Translations under genes and position numbers: made by a program
Notes under the pieces: model-generated
The model's database searches: none
Told to the model about the DNA's origin: nothing
Seen by the model: only the letters and a program-made list of their open reading frames with translations
Assembly (NCBI GenBank): GCA_947396885.1
Contig: OX377202.1
Location: 5,642,001 to 5,706,000 of the forward strand
Direction: 5' to 3'
DNA: 64,000 bases
Source of the DNA: Heligmosomoides polygyrus polygyrus
Taxonomy: Eukaryota > Nematoda > Chromadorea > Rhabditida > Heligmosomidae
Shown: positions 10,470 to 21,461 of the stretch, piece by piece
Layout of the letters: each line of letters opens with the position of its first letter
How positions within the stretch are numbered: position 1 is the first letter of the stretch

Positions 10470-11440
10470 AAGAAACGTGATTTGAGAAAAAGAAGAGGAA
10501 AAAGAGGAGTAAATAGAGAAGGAAGTGGGAAAAACAAGAAGGAGAAAAGAAGGAAATGAAGGTGAAAAAAGAAGGAGAAGAGGACTACTACGAAAAATGA
10601 AGGAAGAAGAAGCTAAAGGTGAGGAAGAAGTGAAAGAGAATAAAAAGAAGGGGAGAAGAAAATAAAGAAGAAGGAGACGGAGAAAAGAAAGAGATGAAGA
10701 TGGAAAAGAAGGAGGAATAGACGACGACAAAAATGAAGGAGGAGAAGATGATGAAGATGAGGAGGAGCAGGAGGAAGAGAACGAGAAGAAGAAGAAGAAG
10801 ACATAAAAAGGGAGGAGATAGAAAAAAGAATAAGGAACAAGGATGGAAAACAAGAAGAAAAGGAGGAGAGGAGAAGAAGAAGAAGAAGAAGAAAGAAGTG
10901 AACGAGGAGAAGAATGTGATGATGAAGAAGATGAGGAAGAAAAGGAGAAGAAGAAGAACAGGAAGACGAGAAGGAGGATGAGGAGGAGGAGGAGGAGGAG
11001 GAGGAGGAGGAGGAAGTGAAAGAGGGGAGGAAAAAGAAATAAAGGAGGAGATGGAGAAAGAAAGAAGGAGAAAAGAAGGAAAGGAAGAAAGCAGAGGAGT
11101 ACTAGGAGAAGATAACGATGACGAAGAAGAAAAAGTGAAGGAGGATAAGAAGATTAGGAAGATGAGGAAAAGGAAATTAAAAGGAAAAGAATGAGAGAAG
11201 GAAATGAACGAAGAGATGGAGGAAAGAAGGAGGCAAGAAGTAAAGAAGAAGAAAACGAAAGAAAAGGAGGAAAAGACGAAGAAGACAAAGAAGTAGAGGA
11301 ATTGGATAAGAAGAAGAACGTATAAGAAGATGAAGAAGGTGAGGAGGAGGAGGAGGAAGTGAAGGATAGGAATACGAAGAAGAAGTGAAACAGAAGAACG
11401 AGGAGAGGAAGAAGAAGAGCAAGAAGAAGAGGTATACAGG
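10470..11440 (+). repeat. polypurine tract (~970 bp, GAA/GGA-rich)
   Basis: Nearly every base on the plus strand is A or G, as irregular runs of GAA, GGA, AAGAAG and a (GGA)n core near 10,980-11,010. Pyrimidines are rare and scattered. The long frames on either strand here are by-products of this composition and not genes. Such strand asymmetry over ~1 kb is compatible with triplex (H-DNA) formation, which is inference. Confidence 0.9.
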
Positions 11441-11911
11441 TGTGCGCTAGAGAAGCAGAAACAGCAGAGGTGGTTGTTCAGAAAACAAGTTACAATGTAA
11501 GCACAACCTAGCTTCATTCAAACCCTCCATACCTCACTGCTCGAAAAATTGGAGCCTCATTTACTCACAGAGGACAAGAACTCGCCAGAGCATCTCAATA
11601 GGAAATGCTCAGTGGAATAATATGAACGAGTTCAGTTTAGGTGTTCCTCTGAGAAACTGACCACGAGCAGACCCCACCCCGTCTATACCATGTCTCACAT
11701 AGTCGCCGCCAGTAATAACTGTAAACGAAAGGTCCTAACCTTGAGATCACGACGGACCGTAAACCTTGGCCGTGCCTGTGTCGAGTAATTGAAATCTGAC
11801 CTCACAAGAGGACCTCATCTACCTCGATGCACTTCATGGACTGAAAAGCACTTCTCGCCATAAACTTCACCTTTATGATCATCTCAGAAAGAATAAATGC
11901 CGATGCTGATA
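11441..11911. other. no assignable feature
   Basis: Mixed-composition sequence without a convincing frame or recognised repeat. Confidence 0.35.
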
Positions 11912-12045
11912 CGTCCCTTCGCGCCATGCATTCCACTTCTACAGAATAGTATGGAGGCAACTTGAATGCGTATTTAGGCTAGCCTACAACTTGCCTCCAC
12001 AACATCCCGTAGAAGTAGAATGCATGGCGCATCCCACAGAGGTTG
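11912..12045. mobile_element. two SINE-1 3' ends, head to head
   Basis: A minus-oriented 3' block (GCGCCATGCATTCCACTTC, then GAATGCGTATTTAGGC) is followed at once by a plus-oriented one (CATCCCGTAGAAGTAGAATG, then GCATGGCGCATCCCA). Together they form a ~130-bp palindrome. Confidence 0.65.
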
Positions 12046-12105
12046 CGATTAGTGTCATCTCTTATCCTCTTCCATTACCTGACTTATGCAGACTTCTTAC
12101 AATAA

Positions 12106-12394
12106 AAGATAGAGGATGGCGTTACTCAATCCCTGTTGAGATGCGCCGCGCATTCTAATTCTACGGGATATCGTGGACGCGATTCGAAATCGTATTTGGC
12201 CATATAATGACTTTCAGTGGCCAGCCGATGAACAAGTCAGCGCATTATCCTTCCCAGACAAGTCTGATACCAATTTGCCGACCCCGGAGGGAAGGAAGGC
12301 TTGGTTGGCCTGGGCGGGAATCCGAACCAAGAACCTGGAATCGGGGGCACGCGACAGCCAGTACCTCCCCCTCCGACTGCGCTACACGCGCCCA
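12106..12394 (-). mobile_element. SINE-1, full length
   Basis: Minus-strand copy complete from the GGATGGCGTTACTCAATCCC 3' end to the GACTGCGCTACACGCGCCC 5' promoter end. Confidence 0.85.
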
Positions 12395-12758
12395 ACGTGC
12401 TACAAATAAATAAATATAACTTTCACTGAAAAAAAGAACAGAAGAAAGCACGGTAGACTGGTAGGCTGCGTCTTGCGGGATGACTCTCAATTACTGATCG
12501 GAGAAAAGAACCTGACCCAGAGAGGGAGACTTGTTTAATTAGCGACGAACCAGTAGCGCCGGTACCGCGCCGCATAACGTTAAGTAGCTCTGCAGACGGC
12601 GGTCCCCGCTCCCGCTCGTCGGCGTTTCCGCATCGCGAAGACATCAAAGGGTCTCTCTATTTGGGGCTGACCTACTTCAGAGTGCAGGCAGGATCTTCTG
12701 ACGAGAGTAGCGCTGAAACGAGCACTGAGGTTAACCAGCAGGATGCACCTATGAACTA
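12395..12758. other. no assignable feature
   Basis: Host side of the Tc1 insertion. No motif seen. Confidence 0.35.
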
Positions 12759-12983
12759 CAGTGGCGTCCAAAAGTTTGTGAACGCTTGCATTTTTCGTCA
12801 CAACTCGCTTTAAAAAAGTCCAAACAGAGTGAAATTTGAATATTTGGTAGCAAATTAGATCTCAATAACAACCCTTTAATATACGTTCGTTATTATCGAT
12901 TTTTTTGCAAGTGCAAGGTCAGTCATGCGCAACGGTCATAAGTGAGCTGCTAAAGCGTCGTGTGTATTTGTTAATATATCTTC

Positions 12984-13047
12984 TTACCAGACGTTCAGCG
13001 GTCTAGCGGCCGCCAAACGTCTGGTTGGGGCTTCGCCTCCAAACCCC
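12984..13047 (+). other. two adjacent GC-rich hairpins
   Basis: ACCAGACGTT and AACGTCTGGT form a 10-bp stem around a GC-rich loop. It is followed at once by GGTTGGGG-CTTCGCC-TCCAAACCCC, a second potential stem. It lies inside the Tc1 left spacer. Function unknown. Confidence 0.4.
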
Positions 13048-14002
13048 GAGAATAGAACAATCCCAATCTTCCTCCTTTCTTCTTTAGGCCTTCTTACAGT
13101 AAAATAACTGGTTTTACTATATAGATTAGTGCTGTGGGATATGGTAGGGCAGAATTTTCACTGCGCATATGAAGCCCATCCTCCTCCATCACATGCACGC
13201 GATTTATTCTCCGAAGCGCTCGTTCTCTACGTGTCGAGAAACAGGTAATGAAAGTGCCAATCCGGTGCTTAATCAGCAAAATCATATCGAAAATTAATCG
13301 GTGTTGGTCGACACCGCTTACTGCCCGACGGCAATAATACTCCTCCGCATCCCGTGGTAACTCTCTCTACCCCTCCCCCCCCCCCCCCCCAAAAAAAAAT
13401 ACTTCCTTTCCTGTGTGCTGGCAAAGAAATGGAGTGAGAGTCAAGCACGCACATGTGACACTGAGTACCGATTCACGTGTCACTACGTTGCCACGACGTC
13501 TATGACACTCCTTCTGCTCTCTGACACACGTGCCACGACTTCTGCCGTCTTCAGAAATCCAAACATGAACGATGTTGAGGGAAAATGCTGGTCTCCCCCT
13601 CTTACTCACGCTTCCCCCCCCCCCCTCTAATGGTCTCCCTTTGTTGGCCCTCTCCTATTGGTCGCCCGTACTCGGAATCCCTACGCAAGTTGGACGACGT
13701 CTTCAGCACGTCTTCTGAATCCCTACGCTCTGCACTCGATCCCCATTCATACCATGACACGTTGCCGGTTGAATATCTCGTAAACTTGGACGATCAGCCG
13801 CCAAGGATATAGTTCGCCAGCAATCGCCCGGTTAAGCTCAAAGAAAGCCCGGCTGCCATACGCCGCACTGAAGTAGGCATCATTTGGCTTCAGTCCCCCC
13901 TCCCCGTGACGGGCACGTGACATTAGCAGATTATATATAGTAGGATGGAGCCAGTATAGTAGCGTTCTGACATAGTGTGGTCTTTAGTATACTCACTCTC
14001 TT

Positions 14003-14993
14003 ATGCCGAGGAGAGAGAATATCTCTCCTGAAGTACGAGATGCCATTTTTCGACTCGTCCGGAAGGAAGTCCCTTATCGACAGGCAGGACTGCTTTTCGG
14101 ATGTGGAATTTCGACAGCTGCTGCTATAGTCAAGAAAATAAAGCTGTCCGGAGTAGCGGTCCAAGACGCTCCTAAGCAGGCAGGCCACAGATTACGACTT
14201 CTAGAGACGATTATGTCATGCAGAGGATGCAGAGGCGCAAGCCGTCGCTGACCGCCGTCCATATAAAGGAGTCTGTAGCCACTCACCACGGCTTAGATGT
14301 GAGCGTGAGCAAGGCAAAACATCGACTGAGATCTTCTGAACTCTATGGAAGATGTCCCGTTAAGAAAGCATTCATAAGCGAGGAGAATAGGAAAGCTAGA
14401 CTCCGGTTTGCCGAGGAGCATTTGAGCTCGACGATAGACGATTGGAAAAAAGTATGTGCTTTTCAGCGACTACAGCAAGTTCAACCTATTTGGATTTGAT
14501 GTGTTAGATGTCTAAAAGGCACGAGCTACGACGGAATGTATCAGCTGTCAACTACTGAACGTGGCGGAGGAAGTGTTATGGTTTAGGGATACTTCAGTGC
14601 ACACGAAACAGGCCCTATTTACAACATCCAAGGAGTTATGGACTCCAAACGCTACCACGAGGTTTTGAACAATGTTCTGCTTCCAAACGCCGTGACTTTC
14701 TAACCGGACAACTACCTGAAGCATGTTTCAAAGACGGTGGATGAGTGGTTCAATGAAATCGGAATCCATCTTTTGTCGTGGCCTGCTCAGTCACCAGATG
14801 TGAATCCAATAGGACACCTTTGGAAACACCTTGCTAGAAGTTGAGCAGGTCTCCCAACAAAACCGAAAAGTTTGAACAATCAACGCAGAAATGGGAAGAT
14901 ATTGGACCCGACGTGATCAACAAACTTCTAGAGTCCTTGCGAAGGGGACGTGAAGCTGTAATTAAAGCAAAAGGTTTTCAAACTCGCTACTAG
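14003..14993 (+). pseudogene. Tc1 transposase, multiply broken
   Basis: The start MPRRENISPEVRDAIFRLVR begins the Tc1 bipartite paired-like DNA-binding domain. A second frame continues with RKPSLTAVHIKESV and KKAFISEENRKARLRFAEEH, then TIDDWKKV and FSDYSKFNLFG around the first catalytic Asp. Further on, in shifted frames, are GGGSVMVWGYFSAHETGPIY, a degraded PDNYLKHVS at the second Asp site, and WPAQSPDVNPIGHLW at the third acidic site (E changed to G in the usual IEHLW). It ends KAKGFQTRY and stop at 14,993. Length (~330 codons) equals the family's, so decay is by point changes and frameshifts and not by large loss. Confidence 0.85.
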
Positions 14994-15377
14994 CAAAGCT
15001 ACATTGTTTCTGTGTATAACTTGTCTGACTTTAGTAATAAAGAAGGCTGCTGAAGTGCTATAACCTACATGTGGCAGATTTCACGTTTTTTTCCGTTTTT
15101 ATGCTTGAAATGTGGAAAGGACCGATATAGATCCCCAGTGATGATGCGAGAATATTTGTTATTTGTCGCAACACTTCCAAATTTCACATTTTTACAGCTG
15201 GTTTGAAGCGAGTTCTGGCGAAGACTGCGAGCGTTCACAAACTTTTGGATGCCACTGTATTTCGCGATGCCTTTGTCGACGTTTCTATTGTGTTGAGGAA
15301 AAGCGCCAAGCGGGTTTTCATCTTTCTCTGTAAATTCCTTGAGGTTGCTTATTTATTTAGTTATTCAGTTAGTTATT

Positions 15378-15669
15378 TGATAGCGCAGTAGGAGAAGGTG
15401 CCTGCCTGCTGTCGCGTGCCCCCGATACCAGGTTCCTGGTTCGGATTTCCCGCCCAGGCCAACCAAGCCTTCCACCCCTCCGGGGTCGGTGAATTGGTAT
15501 CAGACTCGTCTGGGAAGGATAAAGCGCTTACTTGTTCACGGGCTGACCGCTGTAAGTCGTTGTATAGGCCAAATACTCATTCAGATTGCCTCCACAACAT
15601 CCCGCAGAAGTAAAATGCGTGGTGCATCCTAGGAGGGATTGATTAACGCCGTCTTTTATTCTTTATCCT
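15378..15669 (+). mobile_element. SINE-1, near full length
   Basis: TAGCGCAGTAGGAGAAGGTG, GGTTCCTGGTTCGGATTTCC and the remaining body through GCCGTCTTTTATTCTTTATC. The first bases are degraded. Confidence 0.8.
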
Positions 15670-15686
15670 CAGCTTTTGGAGGTTCT

Positions 15687-15725
15687 TATTTATTTATTTA
15701 TTTATTTATTTGTTTATTTATTAAG
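15687..15725 (+). repeat. (TTTA)n microsatellite
   Basis: About nine TTTA units with one TTTG interruption, just after the SINE-1 tail. Confidence 0.8.
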
Positions 15726-15810
15726 GTATTTAGTTTGTTACCCATTTATTATGTGTCGGGTTTTCGTAGCGTGACCCGCTTGGAAAGCCCCACACGTAAT
15801 AAACATATTT

Positions 15811-16424
15811 GGTCCATGTCGCGAAAGTGGACAGCATTGAGGGAAAGACATGAGCCTGTCAATCATAATAATGAATAAATAAGTAAATAAATCAGCAGAT
15901 CACCGAAAATTTCTGCGCTGGGCATGACTCGTACCCGCACCTTCTACTTTCCGGGCACTAGGCTAGTCCATTACACCAACAGCCCTGTGCGGCCGAACGC
16001 AAATCCGCGACAATCTGGGAAATGTCTTGAATGAGAAACAGGATCTATCCTAATCGGAGGGTTGTATACTGGTTTTCCTCTCTAGTTCCGAGAGCATCAG
16101 AAGCTGCTAATGTTACTGGGGCTTTCATTCAATTTCAAACAATGTGGTTATATGCCCTGAAATAATGGAGGGAAATGAGCTTAAAGTTGTCCCCCCCCCC
16201 CGACTAGGATCGATCCGACAAGCCCAGTGCTGTCACTCCTGAACCATAGACGGCACTAGAGTGCAACTATAAGGACATAGCCCAACTTCATGGCATTGGA
16301 GAAAGAATAAAGGTCGATGCTGGTCAGCATCCTGTTTGGCTGGGTAGTGTACGGTAAGTGTTATGATTGGCTGGACCATTCCCGCCTCCCAGTGCTGTCC
16401 TCGTTAGCGACATGGAGCTCTTGT
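15811..16424. mobile_element. MITE-2 copy, split by later sequence
   Basis: CCATGTCGCGAAAGTGGACA at the left and CAGTGCTGTCCTCGTTAGCG with ACATGG at the right are the two MITE-2 ends. The intervening ~570 bp include a SINE-2 fragment and a solo hAT-like MITE end (CCCCGACTAGGATCGATCC near 16,200). Confidence 0.45.
15925..15995 (-). mobile_element. SINE-2 (tRNA-like) fragment
   Basis: On the minus strand the sequence has TGTTGGTGTAATGGACTAGC and, 3' of it, GGTGCGGGTACGAGTCATGC: A- and B-box-like segments with tRNA spacing, resembling the SINE-2 pair at 30.2-30.5 kb. Confidence 0.5.
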
Positions 16425-16507
16425 CTTAATATGGCACCCCAAGAAACCTCACCTTGAACAAATAAATAACTAAATGACAGAAGGAATAAAGGTCAGCAGT
16501 CGTTAAT

Positions 16508-16765
16508 CAGTCGTTGATGCGCCACGCATTCTACTTCTACGGGATAGCAAGAATCAGTTTGAACGCGTATTTGACCTATACAATGACTTGCAGTGGCCAG
16601 TCGCTGGACGAATGATCGCCAGTCAGAGACAGTCTTGCCCAGAAAAGTCTTCAGCCGGCTACTAGCCGACCTCGGCTAATGAAGGCTTTGCTGGCCTGGG
16701 CGGGAAATCCGAACCATCAACTATCAAGTACAGCCGGCGCCATTTCCGACTGCTCTACCACGCCT
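16508..16765 (-). mobile_element. SINE-1, degenerate copy
   Basis: GATGCGCCACGCATTCTACT at the 3' side and CGACTGCTCTACCACGCC at the 5' side, with recognisable middle blocks. Confidence 0.7.
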
Positions 16766-17734
16766 GCTTTTTGAAATAAGAAAGAAATTCCCTGTCAAAA
16801 CCTTTTCCTCGACCACTAGGGGATGAGGGGAGTTGGTGCCGTTATCTCTTGAAGAGAGATTCAAGAGTTCACGAGATCAACGTCATCCCATTCTCGAATC
16901 CAGTGACATGACACAATCACTATGTGTCGCAAAAAGAAGTAAGGAATGAAAGGGTGTGGTCATTGACGGCTGAGGGAGGTTCACGGCGACAAAAGACTGC
17001 CTTAGAGACGACGACGATGACGACGACGGCGAGGGGCGTGAGACTAATGATCCCGTTAACCTAGAAAAGTCGCCGGCTCGTTAACACAATGCCCGTAAAC
17101 TAGCGGAACTCTGTGAAGAACGACGGGCCGCCGGCCAGCTGAAGGCGACATCTTCATTACGGCGCCGTCGTCGGGATAACCATCAAAACTCGCTCCGCAG
17201 GGCGGAACGGTGCAGCCGCGCGGAAGTAAGTGGAATAGCGGAAGAGAGCTTCAGGGGAACTGTCACTGAACAGCTCCAGCTCCAGAAGAACAGAAGAACC
17301 CTCGGGGGCGGTGACGCTCCCAGCGAGGTGCTTTTGGCTGATAAGGCGACGAACCAGCCGCGGTGAAAGTGAGAATGCGCCTAATTTTTTGGGTCGCCGC
17401 GAAGGAGCGGGAGTGAGAGAGAGAGAAAGGGCCGATGAAAAGTGTGTCCGGTGCTGATGCTGATGGTGATGGTGGGCTGCGTGTCGCTGGGGATCAGGGC
17501 GACCCTGATAGGGCGTGGTGAAGCGGCGCGAACACTGACTGACTGACTGATCCCCAGTCCATATCCGGGACGAGAGGCAGTGTCGCCGATCACTGACCAC
17601 GACTTCGTCGCCTTGTCCGGTAGCCGCTATGTGCTGGACGGGCGGCTGATAGAACTCGTCCTCGGAAACAAACCCTCAGCGGTAACAACGACGTCAGGAA
17701 GAACGAAGTGGAAGAGGAAGGTAGAAGGCGCTGG
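16766..17734. other. unassigned; CpG-rich from ~16,980
   Basis: A GACGACGAC run near 17,010 and a CpG-rich block around 17,150-17,400 overlap a 147-codon minus-strand frame (17,157-17,600) with His- and Ser-rich low complexity and no known motif. It could be a promoter or first exon, but nothing shown supports that strongly. Confidence 0.25.
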
Positions 17735-17868
17735 TCGCTTAATAGAATTAGCCCATAACGAAAGGTTTGACGCTTTTCGTATTGCTAAAACGGCGAACAC
17801 GCGCTGGGTCACTTTGACACACGACACGAACGAGCGGAGACATTGTTGGCTCCAGCCGAACCAAACCC
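17735..17868 (+). pseudogene. RTE-like retrotransposon C-terminal remnant
   Basis: NERFDAFRIAKTANTRWVTL followed by THDTNERRHCW aligns with [20 protein letters not shown] and [11 protein letters not shown] of the copy at 27.9 kb. A further scrap (RRLSKIRWT) lies at about 18,322-18,348. Confidence 0.55.
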
Positions 17869-18059
17869 CACCAAGAAAAAGAGGAGTGATTCATTGCCTG
17901 TTAGTTTGGGAATGTAGTGCACTCAGCGAGGGCACCGGATCCAATCCACTCATGGTTCAGCAGGTCCCGCCTAGGCCAATCCTGGGCGGAGTGGCGTTCT
18001 ACCCCCGCCCTTTAAACAGAGGCGTGGCAATAGTCTGCGTCTCCACTATCTGGTGAGGC

Positions 18060-18185
18060 AGCCACTGGACTCTCGAGCAAGCCCAGGATTTACTCGAGAG
18101 GGTTGGGGGTGAGTGGGCCAGGGGGACGAGGGGAGGGGGGGGGGGGGGGGGTAGAACGCTCGTCCCCTCCTCCTCCCCCCCAATC
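18060..18185. other. G/C homopolymer block with inverted repeats
   Basis: CTCTCGAG and CTCGAGAG flank 15 bp at about 18,070-18,100. Then GGGGACGAGGGGAGG with a long G-run is partly complementary to CTCGTCCCCTCCTCC after it. Confidence 0.5.
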
Positions 18186-18235
18186 CTACCTTTCATGTCA
18201 TCGGAGTCAATGATTTGATACCAGACATGTGCGGA

Positions 18236-18310
18236 AGTACGCATTCAGATTGCCTCTACGACATTCCATAAAAGCAGAATGCGTGGCGTATTCCAAAGAA
18301 GCTATGAGAA
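18236..18310 (+). mobile_element. SINE-1 3' fragment
   Basis: GTACGCATTCAGATTGCCTC and AAGCAGAATGCGTGGCGTAT match the SINE-1 3' third. Confidence 0.6.
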
Positions 18311-18642
18311 TTTTGTCGCAGAAGGTTGTCGAAGATTAGGTGGACCGTGTGACACTACCAGCTGGTCATCGCAAGCGATTATACAGGACGAGTACGGATT
18401 CCAATTGGCTGCAGAGAAACTCCTGAAGAATTATAATTCGTGGCTCATCCACAAATAGACTGATTAACGGAGACTTTCATTCCCTTTCCACCTGTTCACC
18501 AGTTCGGCTTCTACGTGGACCTGGAGAAGTTTTGCATGGAAAGGCGCCGCACCTTCTACAAAGCGATCGTCGGCGACTTCAGCACCAATTTCGAGCAGAG
18601 AATGTCGTCTGAGGAACTTCACATCGAGACCGAGCCCGACAG

Positions 18643-18720
18643 GCTAGCATCCTGTCCGGAAAGCAGAGGATGAGGGTTCGAGTCCCGCCTCGTGCAAAAG
18701 TTCTGTTCGCAGCGAAACGT
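18643..18720 (+). mobile_element. SINE-2 (tRNA-like) fragment
   Basis: GAGGGTTCGAGTCCCGCCTC is a strong B-box context. The following AAAAGTTCTGTTCGCAGCGA resembles the post-tRNA tail of SINE-2 at 30.3 kb. Confidence 0.5.
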
Positions 18721-18780
18721 CCTTCTAACGTTTTTCTTCTGAAGGCTTAGGCAAATTTATGAAACTGTAATGTTGTTATG

Positions 18781-19066
18781 GGGGCGTGTAGAGCAGTTGG
18801 GAAGGTGCCGACTGTCGCGTGCACCCGATACCTGGCTCTTGGTTCGGATTTCCCGCCCAGGCCAACAAAGCCTTCCATCCCTCCGAGTTTAGTGAATTGG
18901 TACCAGACTTATCTGGGTAGGATAAAGCGGAGATTGTTCATCGGCTGGCCAACGCAAGTCATTGTATGGCCAAATACGCATTCAAATCGCCTCTATGGCA
19001 TCCCGTAGAAGTAGAATGCGTGGCGCAAGCCAGCAGGAATAGAGTAACGCCGTCCTTTATACTTTA
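18781..19066 (+). mobile_element. SINE-1, full length
   Basis: GGGGCGTGTAGAGCAGTTGG at the 5' end through CGCCGTCCTTTATACTTT at the 3' end, with all internal blocks. Confidence 0.85.
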
Positions 19067-19195
19067 ACATTATTATTTCCACAGTAATGCAGAAAAAGTA
19101 GAGTATGTTCTATGAAAAGGCGGATACTCCTATGATCATTTTTATTAATTTGGTTTTATTTTTTTTTGATTTTCATGGAACTTAACAAAGTCAAA

Positions 19196-19482
19196 GACGC
19201 GTGGTAGCGCAGTTCGAATAGGGACCGGCTGTTGCGTGCACTCGACTCCAGGTTCCTGGTTCGGGTTTCCTGGCTAAACCTACTGAGCCTTCCATCCCTT
19301 CAGGGTCGATGACTTGGTAACGGACTTGTCTGGGAAGAATAATCCACTGACGTGTCCATTTTCTGGCCACCGCAGGTCATCCTGTAGCCCAAAATTAAAT
19401 TATGTCTATGATATCGCGTTGAAGTAGAGTGCATGGCGCATCCCAAAAGGGAATTGATTAACGCCGCTCTTCATCCTTTATT
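19196..19482 (+). mobile_element. SINE-1, diverged full-length copy
   Basis: GCGTGGTAGCGCAGTTCGAA, CCAGGTTCCTGGTTCGGGTT and GTGCATGGCGCATCCCAAAA keep the order. The GGCCAAATACGC block is degraded. Confidence 0.75.
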
Positions 19483-19792
19483 TTTATATATAGAATTCCA
19501 TGAAGCAAAGTAAACAACTAATAAAATAGCCTAGCAAAGACATGAATAACTGTAAATAAACAAAATAAAATGGTGAACAACATAGTGAAGTATAGGAGAG
19601 ATAAACTCCTAAGACCCCGAAGATGCTGGTCGACAAGCCTTTTCTACAAGCTCAAGCTCGATTAATTGTATTTCTTTCTTCAGAATATCTTCATCTTCTT
19701 CAGAAGATAGACGACTACAGAAGATCAGCGCCAGTTCGACAAGTGAAGAAAGGAAAATAGAAAGACAGAGGTCTACGTCAGTCAATTCTTTT

Positions 19793-19905
19793 TCAGGATG
19801 CACCATGCATTCTGCTTCAACTGGATATCATCCGCCCAATTCCCCAATGGCAGACGGATTTTTTTGGCCAGAGTGGGAAATCCGAACCAAACCTAAATCA
19901 ATTTG
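19793..19905 (-). mobile_element. SINE-1 internally deleted fragment
   Basis: GGATGCACCATGCATTCTGC joins directly to a TTTGGCCAGAGTGGGAAATC block near the promoter, so the middle is missing. Confidence 0.5.
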
Positions 19906-20069
19906 CATTTGACGGCATGTAAGAAGGTTCAAATTGAAGTTCTAATCTATTTTTTATTTAAAAAAACATTTTTAAAATTTCATTCCGTAAGGACAACGGA
20001 GTGCTAATGTAGTCATATCCATAAATACTTATTGAAAGTTTCCTCGTAAGGCTGTTTTACACAGGAGAT

Positions 20070-20354
20070 AAAGGACGGCGTTATTCAATCCCCTTTGGGA
20101 TGCGCCACGCATTCTACTTCTACGGGATGTCGTGGAGGCGAGTTGAATGCGTATTTGCCATACAATGACTTGCGGTGGCCAGCCGATGGACAGTTGATGT
20201 CAGTGCTTTATCCTTCCCAGACAAGTCTGTTACCAATTCACCGACCCCGGAGGGATGAAAGGCTTGGTTGGCCTGGGCGGGGAATCCGAACCAGGAACCT
20301 GGTATCGGGTGCAGGCGACAACCGGCGCCTCCTCCGACTGCGCTCTACGCGCCT
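20070..20354 (-). mobile_element. SINE-1, full length with 11-bp target duplication
   Basis: The 285-bp body is flanked by ACACAGGAGAT at 20,059-20,069 and 20,355-20,365. On the minus strand it runs from the GGCGCGTAGAGCGCAGTCGG promoter end to a short CCTTT-type tail. The duplication fixes both ends and shows target-primed retroposition. Confidence 0.92.
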
Positions 20355-20565
20355 ACACAGGAGATGTCTGGAGATATTTATAGACGAGCGCCTGATGCTG
20401 GACTGAATTTGCTCTTAAAGATTTGAAGAGACTGTGAAATTATAACTCGACCTGCTTCGGTACATGTCGCGAAGATGGGTAGCATTATGAGGTGGGAATA
20501 CCCAGTCAGTCAGACCATATCGAGTGGGCGTGCCATTGAGAGACGGTGTGTACGATCGGTATCCT

Positions 20566-21461
20566 CATCATCATCATCATCATCATCATTTTCATTGGCG
20601 TCTGTCCCGCTTGGTGGCGGGGTCCGCTCTTCTGGTGTGGTGACGCCAATTCTCCCGATCAAATGCTTGATCAGGGTGCACACCAGCCATCTCTAAGTCC
20701 AAGCGCAACGTATCTAGCCAACGTTGCTTTGGGCGTCCTCTGGGCCGCTTTCCAGGGACCACAAGATTCAGGCCAATCTTACACACGGTGTCGTCGTTAG
20801 CGCGAAGGACGTGGCCGTACCATCGAAGACGAGCTTCGCGCAGCTTCTCGGATATCGGGGCGACACCGAACCTCTGTCGTATGGTGTCGTTACGAACGCG
20901 GTCCAAACGCGTAACTCCAGCCGTCCACCGCAGCATCTTCGTCTCCATTACACTGAGGCGGCTTTCAACTTCCTTCGTCACGGGCCAGCACTCAGCACCG
21001 TACGTCGCTACTGGGCGGACTACTGTTCTATAAACCTTCGATTTGAGGTGCTCAGGTATTGTCCTGTCGCAAAGCACCCCAGTCAGCGAGCGCCATTTGA
21101 ACCAGGCTGCACTCACACGCGCATTCACCTCCATCTTTAAGCTGCCATCGGACATGACTGTTGACCCAAGATACTTGAAAGATGTCACTCGTGAGAGCTC
21201 AGTACCATCGATCTTAATAGATCCGTGCTCATTCACATCCGTCGTCAAGTATTCCGTCTTTTTGACGTTTAGCTTGAGACCGAACAATGCCAAACGATCG
21301 CACCACGCCTGTGCCTGTCGCTCGAGTTCGGTTTTGTCTTCACATGCAAGCATGACGTCGTCAGCATACAGCAGCGTCCAAGGTGCCGCCATTTGGAGAT
21401 CTCGTGAGATTGCATCCATCACGACCACGAAGAGCAGTTGGGATAGATAGTGTAGTGTATA
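20566..21461 (-). mobile_element. 5'-truncated RTE-like non-LTR retrotransposon with 20-bp TSD
   Basis: GTGTGTACGATCGGTATCCT occurs at 20,546-20,565 and again at 21,462-21,481. The insert carries a reverse transcriptase fragment on the minus strand. Its 3' end is a (GAT)n run, seen on the plus strand as CATCATCAT at 20,566-20,589. A perfect target duplication, 5' truncation and a short tandem 3' tail are hallmarks of RTE-type elements. Confidence 0.9.
20592..21456 (-). pseudogene. RTE-like reverse transcriptase, C-terminal ~285 residues
   Basis: The open frame (Met at 21,428; frame open back to about 21,456 as LSQLLFVVVMDAI) encodes the RT palm from just after the motif-B region. LLYADDVMLA is motif C with the YADD catalytic pair, followed by LNVKKTEYL and FKYLGSTV, then the thumb/C-terminal part CDRTIPEHLKSKVYRTVVRP, ECWPVTKEVE and RLRWYGHVLRA, ending DPATKRDRRQ. 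No stops interrupt it, so the copy is young, but endonuclease and motif A are missing by 5' truncation and it cannot be autonomous. Confidence 0.88.

Larger units (their letters stand above)
12759..15257 (+). mobile_element. Tc1-family transposon (2.5 kb), decayed
   Basis: The left end CAGTGGCGTCCAAAAGTTTG is repeated inverted at the right end, CAAACTTTTGGATGCCACTG, and matching continues for ~50 bp (to AACTCGCTT / AAGCGAGTT). TA flanks both ends (12,757-12,758 and 15,258-15,259). CAGT termini, TA target and encoded protein fit Tc1. It is ~0.9 kb longer than typical Tc1. The extra length lies between the left TIR and the transposase (12,810-14,000), a stretch I cannot identify that includes a C-run followed by an A-run at 13,374-13,400. 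Confidence 0.85.

Noticed and set aside
10588..11517. 309-codon minus-strand frame, Ser/Phe/Leu-rich
   Set aside because: Produced by the polypurine tract; composition-driven, with no domain and equally long frames in the neighbouring phases.
17157..17600. 147-codon His-rich minus frame as a gene
   Set aside because: Low-complexity run of CAT/CAC triplets in a GC-rich block; no motif or splice signals convincing enough.
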